Shown in pieces: positions 8,095 to 17,744 of a stretch of 64,000 nt of DNA. A program made the translations under genes and the position numbers. Each line of letters starts with the position of its first letter. Within the stretch, counting starts at the first letter, position 1. The stretch comes from Pseudomonas maioricensis (GTDB taxonomy: Bacteria; Pseudomonadota; Gammaproteobacteria; Pseudomonadales; Pseudomonadaceae), in NCBI RefSeq assembly GCF_022790535.1, contig NZ_LOHG01000002.1, positions 466,254-530,253 on the forward strand, read 5' to 3'. The notes beneath the pieces were generated by a model. The model was not told where the DNA came from and did no database searches. It saw nothing but the letters and a program-made list of their open reading frames with translations.

Positions 8095-10047
8095 ATGCGG
8101 GTTGATCTGGATGTTGAGCACGGCAGCCTGCAGGGACTGCCCAGGTTTCAAAGAGCTGCGTTGCATGCAGCGCGTTTACGACGACTGACCTGGATGGCAG
8201 GCAGCGCTGGTATTTTCGGATTGATACTGGCGCTGTTCGCTGATTTATTCGCGCCGAATTCGCTGTGGGCGGCGGTGCTGGCCAATGATGCTGCGGTGTT
8301 GCTGCTCTTGGCGGCCGCCGTGCAATCGGCTGAAAGTGTCGCGCAGTGGCGAGCGCTGGCGTTAGACGCAAAAGTACCCGGCATCGTAACGGCTGATCCG
8401 GAAGCTGAAGAGCCCGGTTGGTATGACCGGCTCATTGGGCGCATCAGCCATCTGGGTAGTACCACGTTGGCGCAAATCGGCGCGCCGACCCTGTGGCTGG
8501 CGGGATGGACCATTCTTTCGCTGGTGTGTATTCAAGCCGTTTGGGATCTGTCGCTGCCGGGTAGCGATCTCTCGAGAATGGGCAGCGTCGCCGGTGGTAT
8601 TTCCCTGTTGCTCGCCTTCGGTTTACTGGTACTGGAACGTCAGCTCAACGGTGAGCAGGGCGAATGGCCGGAAGCCTTGCAACTGGCCCAGTTACTACGT
8701 GTCGCAATTGCTGTGTTACTGGTTGGCGCAGTCTGCCTGTTTTTTTCCAGCATAGAGCGTCCCTGGACTGCCCGGCTGGCGGTACTGGGCGGTTTATTGC
8801 CCGCGCTTGTGGCCCTCGAACTGCTGATTCGCGCCGCGCTGTCGCTGTTCAACTCTCGTAATCCACGTGTCGAGCCTCGGTTGGTCGCGAGCAGCTTTGT
8901 GGCCGGATTACTGCGCTGGCCGCCGCAACCTTTGCAGGCTTTACAGCACGAGTTGCACAACAGGTTTGGTATTGATTTACGGCAAATCTGGGCCTTTACC
9001 TACATGCGTCGGGCGTTTTTTCCCGTGCTGTCGGCGGTGGTCGCGCTCGGCTGGGCGCTCAGTGGCGTGCATGAAATCCCGATGCAGGGGCGCGGTATCT
9101 ACGAGCGTTTCGGTAAACCGGTAGAAGTGCTCGGCCCAGGCTTGCACGCGGGTCTTCCCTGGCCATTTGGGCGGGTGTTGGCGGTGGAAAATGGTGTGGT
9201 GCACGAACTGGCCACCAGCGTTGCCGATACAGGCGGCGTCGATCCTGCTCCTGTGCTTGATTCGGCAGAGGGTCCGGCCCCCGCGAGTACTAACCGTTTG
9301 TGGGACGCCAGCCACGTCAATGAAAAGTCTCAGGTGATCGCCAGCAGTGCGGGCGACAAGCAGGGTTTTCAGATCGTCAACATGGACGTGCGTCTGGTGT
9401 ATCGCATCGGCTTGACCGACGAAGCCGCCATGGCCGCCACCTACAACAGCGCTGATGTACCGATGCTGATTCGCAGCACTGCCAGCCGGGTGCTTGTGCA
9501 CGATTTTGCGTCGAGAACGCTGGACGAACTGTTGGGTGAGCAGCGTTCTGATTTGGCACTGGATATCGGTAATGCAATACAGGCTGACTTGAATCGACTC
9601 AACAGCGGTGTGGAGATCCTTGCCACTGTGGTTGAAGCGATCCACCCGCCGGCGGGAGCAGCCAACGCCTATCACGCGGTTCAGGCGGCGCAGATCGGTG
9701 CGCAGGCGCTGATCGCTCGCGAACGAGGCGCGGCAAGCAGCACCTCCAATGTGGCGCAACTGAACGCAACCGCTGCACACGACAAAGCCGCTGCGAGTGC
9801 TCGGGAAGTCATGGCGGGGGCACAGGCAGCGCAGCTGCGTTTCAGTGCCGAGCAACAGGGCTACGCAAAAGCAGGGCAGGCGTTTCTGCTTGAACAGTAC
9901 CTGACGCAACTGAGCCATGGCCTGGCCCATTCAACATTGCTGGTGCTTGATCATCGTCTGGGCGGTGCCAATAACGCACCCACCATTGACCTGCGTACTT
10001 TCACACTACCGGCAGACCCAACGGCGCCGCGTAAAGCCGTTCAGTAA
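8095..10047 (+). CDS. Large SPFH (HflK-like) membrane protein with an added N-terminal membrane domain
   Basis: This 650-residue protein has about six membrane helices in the first 250 residues (near 32-50, 58-75, 128-148, 163-181, 202-218 and 228-246) and a seventh near 306-324, followed by an SPFH/band-7 domain (HEIPMQGRGIYERFGKPVEV, then VEVLGPGLHAGLPWPFG) to about residue 560 and an Ala-rich coiled coil. Canonical HflK has one helix and about 400 residues, so the N-terminal domain is an addition. SPFH proteins oligomerise into membrane scaffolds; in HflKC they control the FtsH protease. It is the first gene of an operon with two more SPFH genes and a metal ATPase. The ATG follows a GAGG site by 6 nt. 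Confidence 0.8.
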   Translation: MRVDLDVEHGSLQGLPRFQRAALHAARLRRLTWMAGSAGIFGLILALFADLFAPNSLWAAVLANDAAVLLLLAAAVQSAESVAQWRALALDAKVPGIVTADPEAEEPGWYDRLIGRISHLGSTTLAQIGAPTLWLAGWTILSLVCIQAVWDLSLPGSDLSRMGSVAGGISLLLAFGLLVLERQLNGEQGEWPEALQLAQLLRVAIAVLLVGAVCLFFSSIERPWTARLAVLGGLLPALVALELLIRAALSLFNSRNPRVEPRLVASSFVAGLLRWPPQPLQALQHELHNRFGIDLRQIWAFTYMRRAFFPVLSAVVALGWALSGVHEIPMQGRGIYERFGKPVEVLGPGLHAGLPWPFGRVLAVENGVVHELATSVADTGGVDPAPVLDSAEGPAPASTNRLWDASHVNEKSQVIASSAGDKQGFQIVNMDVRLVYRIGLTDEAAMAATYNSADVPMLIRSTASRVLVHDFASRTLDELLGEQRSDLALDIGNAIQADLNRLNSGVEILATVVEAIHPPAGAANAYHAVQAAQIGAQALIARERGAASSTSNVAQLNATAAHDKAAASAREVMAGAQAAQLRFSAEQQGYAKAGQAFLLEQYLTQLSHGLAHSTLLVLDHRLGGANNAPTIDLRTFTLPADPTAPRKAVQ

Positions 10048-10058
10048 GGAGTCGACCT

Positions 10059-11111
10059 TTGAGTCTGTTTCATAACCACGATCATGCCGGTCACGATCAC
10101 AGTGGCCATGGCCATCACCACGGTCATCATCACGGGCACGCCCACGACGAGTCTTCCGGCCCGCGTGTATTTCCGTGGCGACGGGGTTTGCTCGCCGCGC
10201 TGCTGATCGCATTTGCAGTGGCAGCGGCAAGTCTGGTGCAAGTACGCTCCGGCGAGGCGACGGTGATTACCCGCTTCGGCAATCCGTCCCGGGTATTGCT
10301 CGAACCCGGTCTGAGCTGGCGCTGGCCTGCGCCATTCGAAGCGGCGATACCGGTTGATCTGCGTTTGCGGACTACTTCCAGCGGCTTGCAGGATGTTGGC
10401 ACCCGCGACGGGCTGCGCATCATTGTCCAGGCCTATGTGGCCTGGCAGGTTCAGGGCGACGCAGACAACGTGCAACGTTTCATGCGTGCCGTGCAAAACC
10501 AGCCTGACGAAGCGGCGCGGCAGATTCGTACCTTCGTTGGTTCGGCGCTGGAAACCACGGCCAGCAGTTTTGACCTGGCGAGTCTGGTGAACACTGATGC
10601 CAGCAAAGTGCGTATCAGCGATTTTGAGAACCAACTGCGTCAGCAAATCGATCAGCAACTGCTGACCACTTATGGCGTGCGCGTGCTGCAAGTGGGGGTT
10701 GAGCGTTTGACTCTGCCGTCAGTGACGCTCAATGCCACGGTGGACCGGATGCGCGCCGAGCGCGAAACCATCGCCACCGAGCGCACCGCTGTGGGCAAGC
10801 GTGAGGCAGCGCAGATCCGTTCGGCCGCGGAGCGTGATGCGCGGATCGTTGAGGCGGACGCCACGGTAAAGGCCGCCGATATCGAAGCTCAATCGCGCGT
10901 CGAGGCCGCGCAAATCTATGGCCGGGCTTATGCGGGGTCACCGCAGCTCTATAACCTTCTGCGTTCACTGGACACGCTGGGGACGATTGTTACACCCGGC
11001 ACCCGGTTGATTCTGCGCACCGACGCTGCGCCGTTCAGAGTGTTGGTCGATGGCCCGCCAACACTCAATGGCCCACCTGCCCCGCAGAGCAAAGCCGGGT
11101 CGCAACCATGA
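10059..11111 (+). CDS. SPFH (HflC/HflK-like) protein with a His-rich N-terminus
   Basis: This 350-residue protein begins with 14 histidines in residues 5-29 (HNHDHAGHDHSGHGHHHG and onward), then a single membrane helix near 42-60 and an SPFH domain (EATVITRFGNPSRVLLEPGL). The His tail is the kind of segment used to bind Zn, Ni or Co, and is absent from the canonical HflK/HflC that I know. The start is a TTG at 10059 with a perfect AAGGAG 7 nt upstream, 11 bp after the preceding stop. It overlaps the next gene by 4 bp (ATGA). A metal-sensing or metal-holding role within the SPFH scaffold is my inference. Confidence 0.8.
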   Translation: MSLFHNHDHAGHDHSGHGHHHGHHHGHAHDESSGPRVFPWRRGLLAALLIAFAVAAASLVQVRSGEATVITRFGNPSRVLLEPGLSWRWPAPFEAAIPVDLRLRTTSSGLQDVGTRDGLRIIVQAYVAWQVQGDADNVQRFMRAVQNQPDEAARQIRTFVGSALETTASSFDLASLVNTDASKVRISDFENQLRQQIDQQLLTTYGVRVLQVGVERLTLPSVTLNATVDRMRAERETIATERTAVGKREAAQIRSAAERDARIVEADATVKAADIEAQSRVEAAQIYGRAYAGSPQLYNLLRSLDTLGTIVTPGTRLILRTDAAPFRVLVDGPPTLNGPPAPQSKAGSQP

Positions 11112-12175
11112 GTGAACCTGTCGTTTCAGGTCCGCAACGCGCACCAGTAAACAACCCATGGTTGCAGGCCAGCCGACTGGCCTTCCTGGCGTTGTACGGC
11201 GTGACGGTTCTGGCTGCCGTCGGCTGGGCAGTGTCCAATGTGCGGCAGATTGATCCGCAAAACCGTGCGGTAGTGCTGCGTCTGGGCGCATTGGAGCGGA
11301 TTCAAAACGCAGGATTGCTCACAGCTTGGCCGCAACCGTTCGAGCAGGTGGTGTTGCTGCCCTCGGCGGACCGGGTGATTGAGCGTCGTGTCGAGACTTT
11401 GCTGCGCTCATTTCAAGCCGTGCAGGCTGATCGGGCGGCGAGCTTTGCGGCACCGATGAGCGATGCGTTGGCCGGGTCGGGTTATCTGTTGACCGGGGAC
11501 GCAGGCGTTGTGCAACTGGACGTCACGGTCTACTACAAGGTCAGCGACCCGTATGCCTATGTTCTGCAGGGCGATCACGTGGCGCCAGCGCTGGATCGCA
11601 TCGTCAATCGCAGTGCGGTGGCCCTGACGGCTGCGCGTGATCTGGACACAATTCTAGTGGCTCGACCTGAGCTTGTTTCGGCCGACAGCCAGTCTGCCGA
11701 GCGTCGCGAACGGCTGCGTGGCGACCTGGTAAGCGGCATCAATCAGCGGCTTTCAGAGCTCAGTACAACCGGTTCAGGTATTGGTATCGAAGTTACCCGG
11801 GTCGACGTTCAATCCAGCTTGCCCGGCGCTGCCATCAACGCGTTCAACTCTGTCCTGACCGCCAGCCAGCTTGCTGATCAGGCGGTGGCTAATGCGCGCA
11901 ACGATGCGGAAAAGCTCATTCAGGCTGCGAACCAACAGGCAGACCGTACGTTGCAGGTAGCCCACGCTCAGGCTTCCGAGCGGCTGGCAAAAGCCCAGAC
12001 CGATACGGCCACGGTGGCCAGCCTGAGTGAGTCGATGCACTCCGGGAGTGACCCCGGCCTGTTGCAACGACTCTATCGCGAGCGCGTACCGAAGATCCTT
12101 GGTCAGGCGGGTTCGGTGACTACTGTCGATCCGCGAGATGATTCCCGGCTGATCATTCAAGGAGCAGAAAAATGA
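11108..12175 (+). CDS. Third SPFH (HflK-like) membrane protein
   Basis: This 355-residue protein has one membrane helix near residues 24-44, then the SPFH signature VRQIDPQNRAVVLRLGALE and a C-terminal Ala/Gln-rich coiled coil with ANARNDAEKLIQAANQQ. It keeps the HflK-like order. The start ATG overlaps the stop of the His-rich SPFH gene (ATGA), and its own stop overlaps the ATPase start in the same way. The four genes are therefore translationally coupled, which suggests that the products act together at fixed ratio. Confidence 0.8.
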   Translation: MSEPVVSGPQRAPVNNPWLQASRLAFLALYGVTVLAAVGWAVSNVRQIDPQNRAVVLRLGALERIQNAGLLTAWPQPFEQVVLLPSADRVIERRVETLLRSFQAVQADRAASFAAPMSDALAGSGYLLTGDAGVVQLDVTVYYKVSDPYAYVLQGDHVAPALDRIVNRSAVALTAARDLDTILVARPELVSADSQSAERRERLRGDLVSGINQRLSELSTTGSGIGIEVTRVDVQSSLPGAAINAFNSVLTASQLADQAVANARNDAEKLIQAANQQADRTLQVAHAQASERLAKAQTDTATVASLSESMHSGSDPGLLQRLYRERVPKILGQAGSVTTVDPRDDSRLIIQGAEK

Positions 12176-14103
12176 GTAGCGAAGCGGTTCACGATCCCGT
12201 TGCAGGGCAAGCGTCGCAAAGCATGCTCAGCGCGCCGGAACAACGCAGCGCCGCACGGCAACTGACGCTGGCAATGCTGGCGTTAGGGTTGCTGGGATTG
12301 GGCTTGATCTGGCGCCTCATTGCGCCGGATCAGAATGGCGTTAGCCAGCTGTTACTGGGAGCGGCGTCGTTGCTGGTGGCTATTCCGGTAATCAGCGCCG
12401 GTTGGCACAGCTTGCGCTACCCGAGCCTGCACGGTGTCACCGATCAACTGATCGCGTTGGCCATGCTCGGTGCCTGGGCTACCGGAGATCTGATGACGGC
12501 GGCCTTGTTGCCCATCATCATGATCTTCGGCCATGTCCTGGAAGAACGCAGCGTGATTGGTTCTCAGGAGGCAATTCAGGCGCTGGGCCGCTTGACCCGC
12601 AGCCACGCACGGCTGATCAAAGCCGATGGCAGCGTGCAGGAAGTGGACAACTCGACGCTGGTTGCCGGGGATCAGGTGGAAGTTCGCGCAGGTGATCGGG
12701 TGCCTGCTGACGGCCGGGTGATCTCCGGCCAGGCCAGCCTGGACACCGCGCCGATCACCGGTGAGTCCGTGCCACTGGAAGCCAGACCGGGCGTTGAAGT
12801 ATTTGGTGGTGCGATCAATCTCGACGGTTTGCTGCGCCTTGAAGTGACCCGTACCGGGCAGGATTCAACGCTGGGCAAGGTGATCGCGCTGATGCAAAGC
12901 GCCGAGCGCTCAAAGCCTCCGATCACTCGGTTGCTGGAGCGCTATGCCGGCAGCTACATGGTGTTGGTCTTGCTGATCGCCGCGGTGACCTGGTTCATCA
13001 CTAATAACGCGCAGGCCATGCTGGCTGTGCTGGTCGCAGCGTGTCCCTGCGCCCTTGTGCTGTCGGCTCCCGCGACCGCCATTGCAGGGATCGCGGTGGC
13101 AGCCAGACACGGGATTCTGATTCGCAGTTCGGCCTTCCTGGAAGAGCTGGCCGACCTGACCTCGCTGGTGGTCGACAAAACCGGCACGCTGACCTTTGGC
13201 ACGCTGCGCATTGAATCCGTGCAGTGCGTGGGTCCTGAGTTGCCGCATTTTCTGCCGTTGGCGGCAAGCCTCGGAAGCGCCAGCAGTCACCCGGTCAGCC
13301 GGGCGCTGGCCAGTCTGGTTCCACAGCATCAGTTTCTGGCGCTGAGTGACATTCGTGAGCTTCAAGGCTTGGGGGTGGTGGCGTCCAGCGAATTAGGCGT
13401 TGCGGCGTTAGGCCGTCCCGAGTTGTTCGAGCAACTGGGCATTAGCGCTGCGCCGGTCCCGATTCACGACGGCCCGATTGCCGGTCTGGCACTTGATGGT
13501 GTTTTTCTCGCCTGGCTTTTGCTGGCCGACACGCTGAAGCCCGAGGCGCAAGCGGCGCTGGCTGAGCTACGGGCGCTGGGTATGGGCAGGCAGTTATTGC
13601 TCACCGGTGACCGACACGCTGTGGCGAACAAGCTGGCTGTGGATGTCGGTATCACTGACGTGCAGTCCCAAGCGCTGCCCGAGGATAAGTTGACGCGGGT
13701 TCGTGCCGAGATCAGCAGTGGCTTTCGGCCTATGGTGGTAGGTGATGGCATCAATGACTCGCTAGCCTTGAAAGCTGGCGTGGTAGGGGTAGCGATGGGG
13801 GCCGGTGGTGCGGATATCGCTTTGGCATCGGCCGATATCGTGCTGATTGGCAGTGATCTGCGACGGCTGGGAACCTGTGTACGACTCAGTCGTCAGTGCC
13901 GAAGGACGTTGCAGGTTAATGTCATCATCGGCCTGGGCTGGACGTTGGCGATTGTCGCGCTAGCTGCCTTCGGTTGGTTGGGCGCAGCGGGAGCAATGGT
14001 GGCTGCGATCCTGCACAACCTCAGCACTCTGCTGGTACTCGGCAACGCTGGCAGACTGCTGCGGTTGCATGAGCCGCTAGGTGAATTACCTGTAGCGAAG
14101 TAG
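12172..14103 (+). CDS. P1B-type metal-transporting ATPase lacking an N-terminal metal domain
   Basis: This 643-residue pump carries all catalytic motifs of a P1B ATPase: TGES at 196-199, the CPC metal site at 291-293, phosphorylation motif DKTGT at 335-339, the HP dipeptide at 373-374, TGDR at 478-481 and GDGINDS at 524-530. There is no heavy-metal-associated domain ahead of the first helix. The last helix has HNLST (615-619) where Zn/Cd exporters of the ZntA type carry a conserved Asp. Metal specificity is therefore not settled; Zn, Mn, Co or Fe are possible. It is the last gene of the SPFH operon and overlaps the previous gene (ATGA). Confidence 0.88.
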   Translation: MSSEAVHDPVAGQASQSMLSAPEQRSAARQLTLAMLALGLLGLGLIWRLIAPDQNGVSQLLLGAASLLVAIPVISAGWHSLRYPSLHGVTDQLIALAMLGAWATGDLMTAALLPIIMIFGHVLEERSVIGSQEAIQALGRLTRSHARLIKADGSVQEVDNSTLVAGDQVEVRAGDRVPADGRVISGQASLDTAPITGESVPLEARPGVEVFGGAINLDGLLRLEVTRTGQDSTLGKVIALMQSAERSKPPITRLLERYAGSYMVLVLLIAAVTWFITNNAQAMLAVLVAACPCALVLSAPATAIAGIAVAARHGILIRSSAFLEELADLTSLVVDKTGTLTFGTLRIESVQCVGPELPHFLPLAASLGSASSHPVSRALASLVPQHQFLALSDIRELQGLGVVASSELGVAALGRPELFEQLGISAAPVPIHDGPIAGLALDGVFLAWLLLADTLKPEAQAALAELRALGMGRQLLLTGDRHAVANKLAVDVGITDVQSQALPEDKLTRVRAEISSGFRPMVVGDGINDSLALKAGVVGVAMGAGGADIALASADIVLIGSDLRRLGTCVRLSRQCRRTLQVNVIIGLGWTLAIVALAAFGWLGAAGAMVAAILHNLSTLLVLGNAGRLLRLHEPLGELPVAK

Positions 14104-14383
14104 CGCTAGATATTCCTCAGGGCGAGAACCACCGATTTAGAGCGGCTCACTAAGTATAAAAAATAGCTTGAGCTTTGAAGAACTCTGTTACAAATTAATA
14201 GTCACTCAAGGAGAGCGCTTTACTTTTCAGCTCCACGGCGGGCTCGAATCAGGTGGGATACAAGGCCGTTCCCGGAAGTCGATTCATAGTTAATGGCTAT
14301 AGAGCCTATAGCGGGTCAGTTCTATTGCAGAACTGATCCTCAACTACGCTTTTCAAGTTCTTGATCATTGGGGGTTTACTCAA

Positions 14384-15568
14384 ATGCTCGCGCAACTTCC
14401 ACCGGCCTTAAAGAATCTGCACCTTCCGCTGCGTCTCAAGCTTTGGGACGGCCACGAGCTTGACCTCGGTCCGACGCCGAGTGTCACCATCTTCGTCAAA
14501 GACCCCCGACTGGTTTCCGACTTCAACCACCCAAGCCTCGATTTGCTCGGCAGCGCGTTTGTAGAAGGGCGCCTGGAAATGGAGGGTTCCATCAGCGAGG
14601 TGGTGCGGGTTTGCGATGAGTTGACCCAGGCATTGGGTGACGTCGACAGCGAAGACGCTCCGGTACGCTCACCGCATGACAAGGCAACAGATGCCGCGTC
14701 GATTTCCTACCACTATGACGTTTCCAACGAGTTCTACCAGCTGTGGCTGGATCGGGAAATGGTCTATTCCTGCGCCTATTTCAAAACCGGTAATGAGAGC
14801 CTGGAACAGGCGCAGCAGGATAAATTCCACCACCTGTGCCGCAAGTTGCGACTCAAGCCTGGCGAATACTTGCTGGATGTCGGTTGTGGTTGGGGAGGAC
14901 TTGCCCGCTTTGCAGCGCGTGAGTATGGCGTCAAGGTGTTTGGTATCACGTTAAGCCGTGAACAATTGAAGCTCGCCAGGGCTCGTGTGAAAGCTGAAGG
15001 CCTGGAAGACAAGGTTGAGCTGCAACTGCTCGATTACCGCGACCTGCCACAAGACGGGCGCTTTGATAAGGTCGTCAGCGTTGGCATGTTTGAGCACGTC
15101 GGGCACGCCAATCTTGCGCTCTACACTCAACGCCTGTTCGGTGCGGTGAAGGAAGGCGGTTTGGTGATGAATCATGGCATCACCGCCAAGCACACCGATG
15201 GTCGACCGGTAGGCCGTGGTGCCGGTGAGTTTATTGGCCGCTATGTATTTCCTAACGGCGAGCTACCCCACGTATCGCAAATCAGCGCGGACATCAGCGA
15301 GGCCGGGCTGGAAGTCGTGGATGTCGAAAGCTTGCGCATGCATTACGCCAAGACCCTTGACCACTGGAGCACACGGCTGGAAACCCATCTGGAGCAGGCG
15401 ACTGCCATGGTGCCGGAGCAGACTTTGCGTATCTGGCGTTTGTACCTGGCTGGATGCTCTTATGCGTTCGCCCACGGCTGGATAAATCTGCATCAGATTC
15501 TGGCGGTCAAACCCCGCGCCGATGGCAGTCATGATCTGCCTTGGACTCGTGAAGATATCTATCGCTAG
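14384..15568 (+). CDS. cfa: Cyclopropane-fatty-acyl-phospholipid synthase
   Basis: This 394-residue enzyme adds a methylene group from S-adenosylmethionine across the double bond of membrane phospholipid acyl chains, usually on entry to stationary phase. The signature YSCAYF is at 128-133 and the SAM-binding motif LDVGCGWGGL at 164-173; family segments such as GMFEHVGHANLALY and HDLPWTREDIYR follow. Length and the ATG at 14384 (GGGGG upstream) fit the family. The 280-bp gap before it (14104-14383) is AT-rich in its first half and probably holds the promoter, but no element could be assigned. Confidence 0.93.
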   Translation: MLAQLPPALKNLHLPLRLKLWDGHELDLGPTPSVTIFVKDPRLVSDFNHPSLDLLGSAFVEGRLEMEGSISEVVRVCDELTQALGDVDSEDAPVRSPHDKATDAASISYHYDVSNEFYQLWLDREMVYSCAYFKTGNESLEQAQQDKFHHLCRKLRLKPGEYLLDVGCGWGGLARFAAREYGVKVFGITLSREQLKLARARVKAEGLEDKVELQLLDYRDLPQDGRFDKVVSVGMFEHVGHANLALYTQRLFGAVKEGGLVMNHGITAKHTDGRPVGRGAGEFIGRYVFPNGELPHVSQISADISEAGLEVVDVESLRMHYAKTLDHWSTRLETHLEQATAMVPEQTLRIWRLYLAGCSYAFAHGWINLHQILAVKPRADGSHDLPWTREDIYR

Positions 15569-15613
15569 AAGCCTGACCGGGTCCTCGATCCGGTTTATCC
15601 CCCGAGTGAAGGG

Positions 15614-17053
15614 TTACAGAATCGGTGAAATGAGACGGGCTATTCTCATACCCAATTGTTGCAGGTGGTGCGTTTCGCGGCTTTCCTGGATCGAAACTTC
15701 ATGGGCAAGTGCGAAGTCGTCGTTAAGCATTTGCTCTACTTCGCTGGCAAAACCGCTGTCGACGGTCAGCAGCATCAGTTCGAAATTCAGGCGGAATGAG
15801 CGGTTGTCCAGGTTGGCACTGCCGATCGCAGTAATCTCGTTATCCACCAGTACTACTTTCTGATGCATGAACCCGGGCCCGTAACGAAATACCCGAACCC
15901 CTGCGCGGACTGCCTCGAAGGCGAATAGGCTTGATGCCGCGTAGACCACGTAATGATCCGGCCGTGATGGCAGCAGCAGCCTTACGTCTACCCCGCGCAA
16001 CACGGCCAGCCGCAGCGCGGCCGATACTGCCTCATCAGGTATGAAATACGGGCTGGTGATCCAGACCCGCTCTGTTGCTGCATGAATGGCTTCGACAAAG
16101 AATAGCGAACACGTTTCCTGCTTGTCTGCAGGCCCGCTAGCCAGCAACTGACAGAGCAAGCCATCTTCCGGAAAGCTGTCCGGCAAGCTCAGTGGCGGTA
16201 ACTCACGTGTTGCCCAGAACCAGTCCTCCGCGAACGACTCCTGCAGGCAGGCCACGACCGGGCCGATGACTTGCACATGGGTATCGCGCCAAGGTGCCAG
16301 GGGCGGCTTCAGTCCGACATATTCGTCACCTACGTTGTGCCCACCCAGAAAGCCTTTCAGGCCGTCTACGACGACTATCTTGCGGTGGTTACGGAAGTTG
16401 ATCTGGAACCTGTTGAGCCAGCCACTTCGGGTTGCGAAGGCCTTGATCTGTACGCCGCCTTTGCGCAGCTTTTCGTTGTAGCTGCCGGGCAGAGAGTGGC
16501 TGCCGATGCGGTCGTAAAGCACATACACCGCGACGCCTTCCGCGGCCTTCTCCAGGAGCAGTTCCTGCATACGCTGCCCCAGCGCGTCATCATGGATGAT
16601 GAAGAACTGAATCAGGATCGTCTGTCTGGCCTCGCGTATCGCTTCGAAAATCGCGCTGAACGTCGCATCGCCGTTTATCAGCAGTTTGACTTCGTTGTTG
16701 GCCAGCGCCGGGGTAAGCCCCAGCTTGGGCATGGCACGTAATGACGCATAGGCTTCAGAGCGTCTTGCGGCCACCGCTTCTTCAATCCAGGGACGCCAGT
16801 TCAGGTCGCTGATTGCCGTGCGCATTTCCTCGTTGGCCTGACGCCGCGCTTTGATGTACGCATCGAATGAGCTACGGCCAAACACCAGATAAGGAATCAG
16901 TGTGAAATAAGGAATGAACAGTAGAGGCATCGCCCACGCAATCGACCCTTGTGCAGTGCGCACAGTGAGCAGCGCATGGATGGCGGCAATGATCCCCAAC
17001 AGATGAATGAATCCGATGACATAGCCAAAGAAATACGGGCTGTGGTAATCCAT
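15614..17053 (-). CDS. cls: Cardiolipin synthase (phospholipase D family)
   Basis: This 479-residue inner-membrane enzyme condenses phosphatidylglycerol into cardiolipin. It has two N-terminal membrane helices (about 6-26 and 36-57) and two HKD motifs: His223-Lys225-Asp230 in NHRKIVVVD and His397-Lys399-Asp404 in MHQKVVLVD. The start chosen is the ATG at 17053 (MDYHSPYF), preceded by AAGGAAAAGG; an in-frame ATG at 17077 is less likely because the ribosome site would lie inside the coding region. The gene converges on cfa, with 45 bp between the stops. Confidence 0.92.
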   Translation of the reverse strand: MDYHSPYFFGYVIGFIHLLGIIAAIHALLTVRTAQGSIAWAMPLLFIPYFTLIPYLVFGRSSFDAYIKARRQANEEMRTAISDLNWRPWIEEAVAARRSEAYASLRAMPKLGLTPALANNEVKLLINGDATFSAIFEAIREARQTILIQFFIIHDDALGQRMQELLLEKAAEGVAVYVLYDRIGSHSLPGSYNEKLRKGGVQIKAFATRSGWLNRFQINFRNHRKIVVVDGLKGFLGGHNVGDEYVGLKPPLAPWRDTHVQVIGPVVACLQESFAEDWFWATRELPPLSLPDSFPEDGLLCQLLASGPADKQETCSLFFVEAIHAATERVWITSPYFIPDEAVSAALRLAVLRGVDVRLLLPSRPDHYVVYAASSLFAFEAVRAGVRVFRYGPGFMHQKVVLVDNEITAIGSANLDNRSFRLNFELMLLTVDSGFASEVEQMLNDDFALAHEVSIQESRETHHLQQLGMRIARLISPIL

Positions 17054-17222
17054 TCGAAACCTTTTCCTTAGCACCATTGCTCATTAACAGACCACAGTGA
17101 GTGCTGATTGTCGCTATTTAATTCGGGGTGCAACTGGCAGCATGATCTGTCGTCTAAGCCTCATCGTCCGGCAACCCTGTGTGGTTGCTCCTGTCCCTCA
17201 TGGGTTGAACAAGGATCCAGAA

Positions 17223-17744
17223 ATGAAGAAATCCACCTTGGCATTGATGTGCTGTCTGGTCGCGCCACTGGCTCAGGCGCAGATGCTGCAACCGGGCTTG
17301 TGGGAGCTGACCTCCAGTAATATGCAAGTGGATGGGCAGGCTATGCCGGATTTGCAGATGATCCTCGGACAGCTGAAAAACTTGCCACCCGAACAGCGCG
17401 CGATGGTCGAACGCAATCTTGAGTCGCAAGGTGTGACACTGGCTGGTAAGGGTGTGCGCTTTTGTCTGACAGACGCGCAGGTCAAGGGCGATGACATCCC
17501 ACTCACTGATCCGAAGTCTGGATGCACGCAACGCATTACTGAACGCAACGGTAAAAACTGGAAATTCACCTTTACCTGCCCAAAAGCGCAGGGCAACGGT
17601 CAGGCTCAGTTTTTGAGTGACCGGGAATTCACCACCCACGTCATCGGCACTTTCAACGCGACTGGCCAGCAGCAGAACGGAAGCATGGACACCCGAGCGG
17701 TCTGGCAGGGTGCCCAATGTGGTGCGGTCAAACCCCGGACCTGA
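17223..17744 (+). CDS. Secreted DUF3617 family protein
   Basis: This 173-residue protein has a Sec signal peptide (MKKSTLALMCCLVAPLAQA, cut near residue 19) and the DUF3617 pattern: LQPGLWELTSSN near the new N-terminus, then paired Cys residues around KGVRFCLTD, SGCTQRI and FTCPKAQ. The function of the family is not known; members are periplasmic. The ATG at 17223 follows AAGGATCCAG and sits just before the signal peptide, so a longer in-frame start at 17097 is rejected. The 3' end overlaps the convergent folE2 by 17 bp. Confidence 0.8.
   Translation: MKKSTLALMCCLVAPLAQAQMLQPGLWELTSSNMQVDGQAMPDLQMILGQLKNLPPEQRAMVERNLESQGVTLAGKGVRFCLTDAQVKGDDIPLTDPKSGCTQRITERNGKNWKFTFTCPKAQGNGQAQFLSDREFTTHVIGTFNATGQQQNGSMDTRAVWQGAQCGAVKPRT

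Noticed and set aside
8977-9930. 317-codon open frame antisense to the first SPFH gene
   Set aside because: No ribosome site and no recognisable domain; the plus-strand SPFH protein explains the region.
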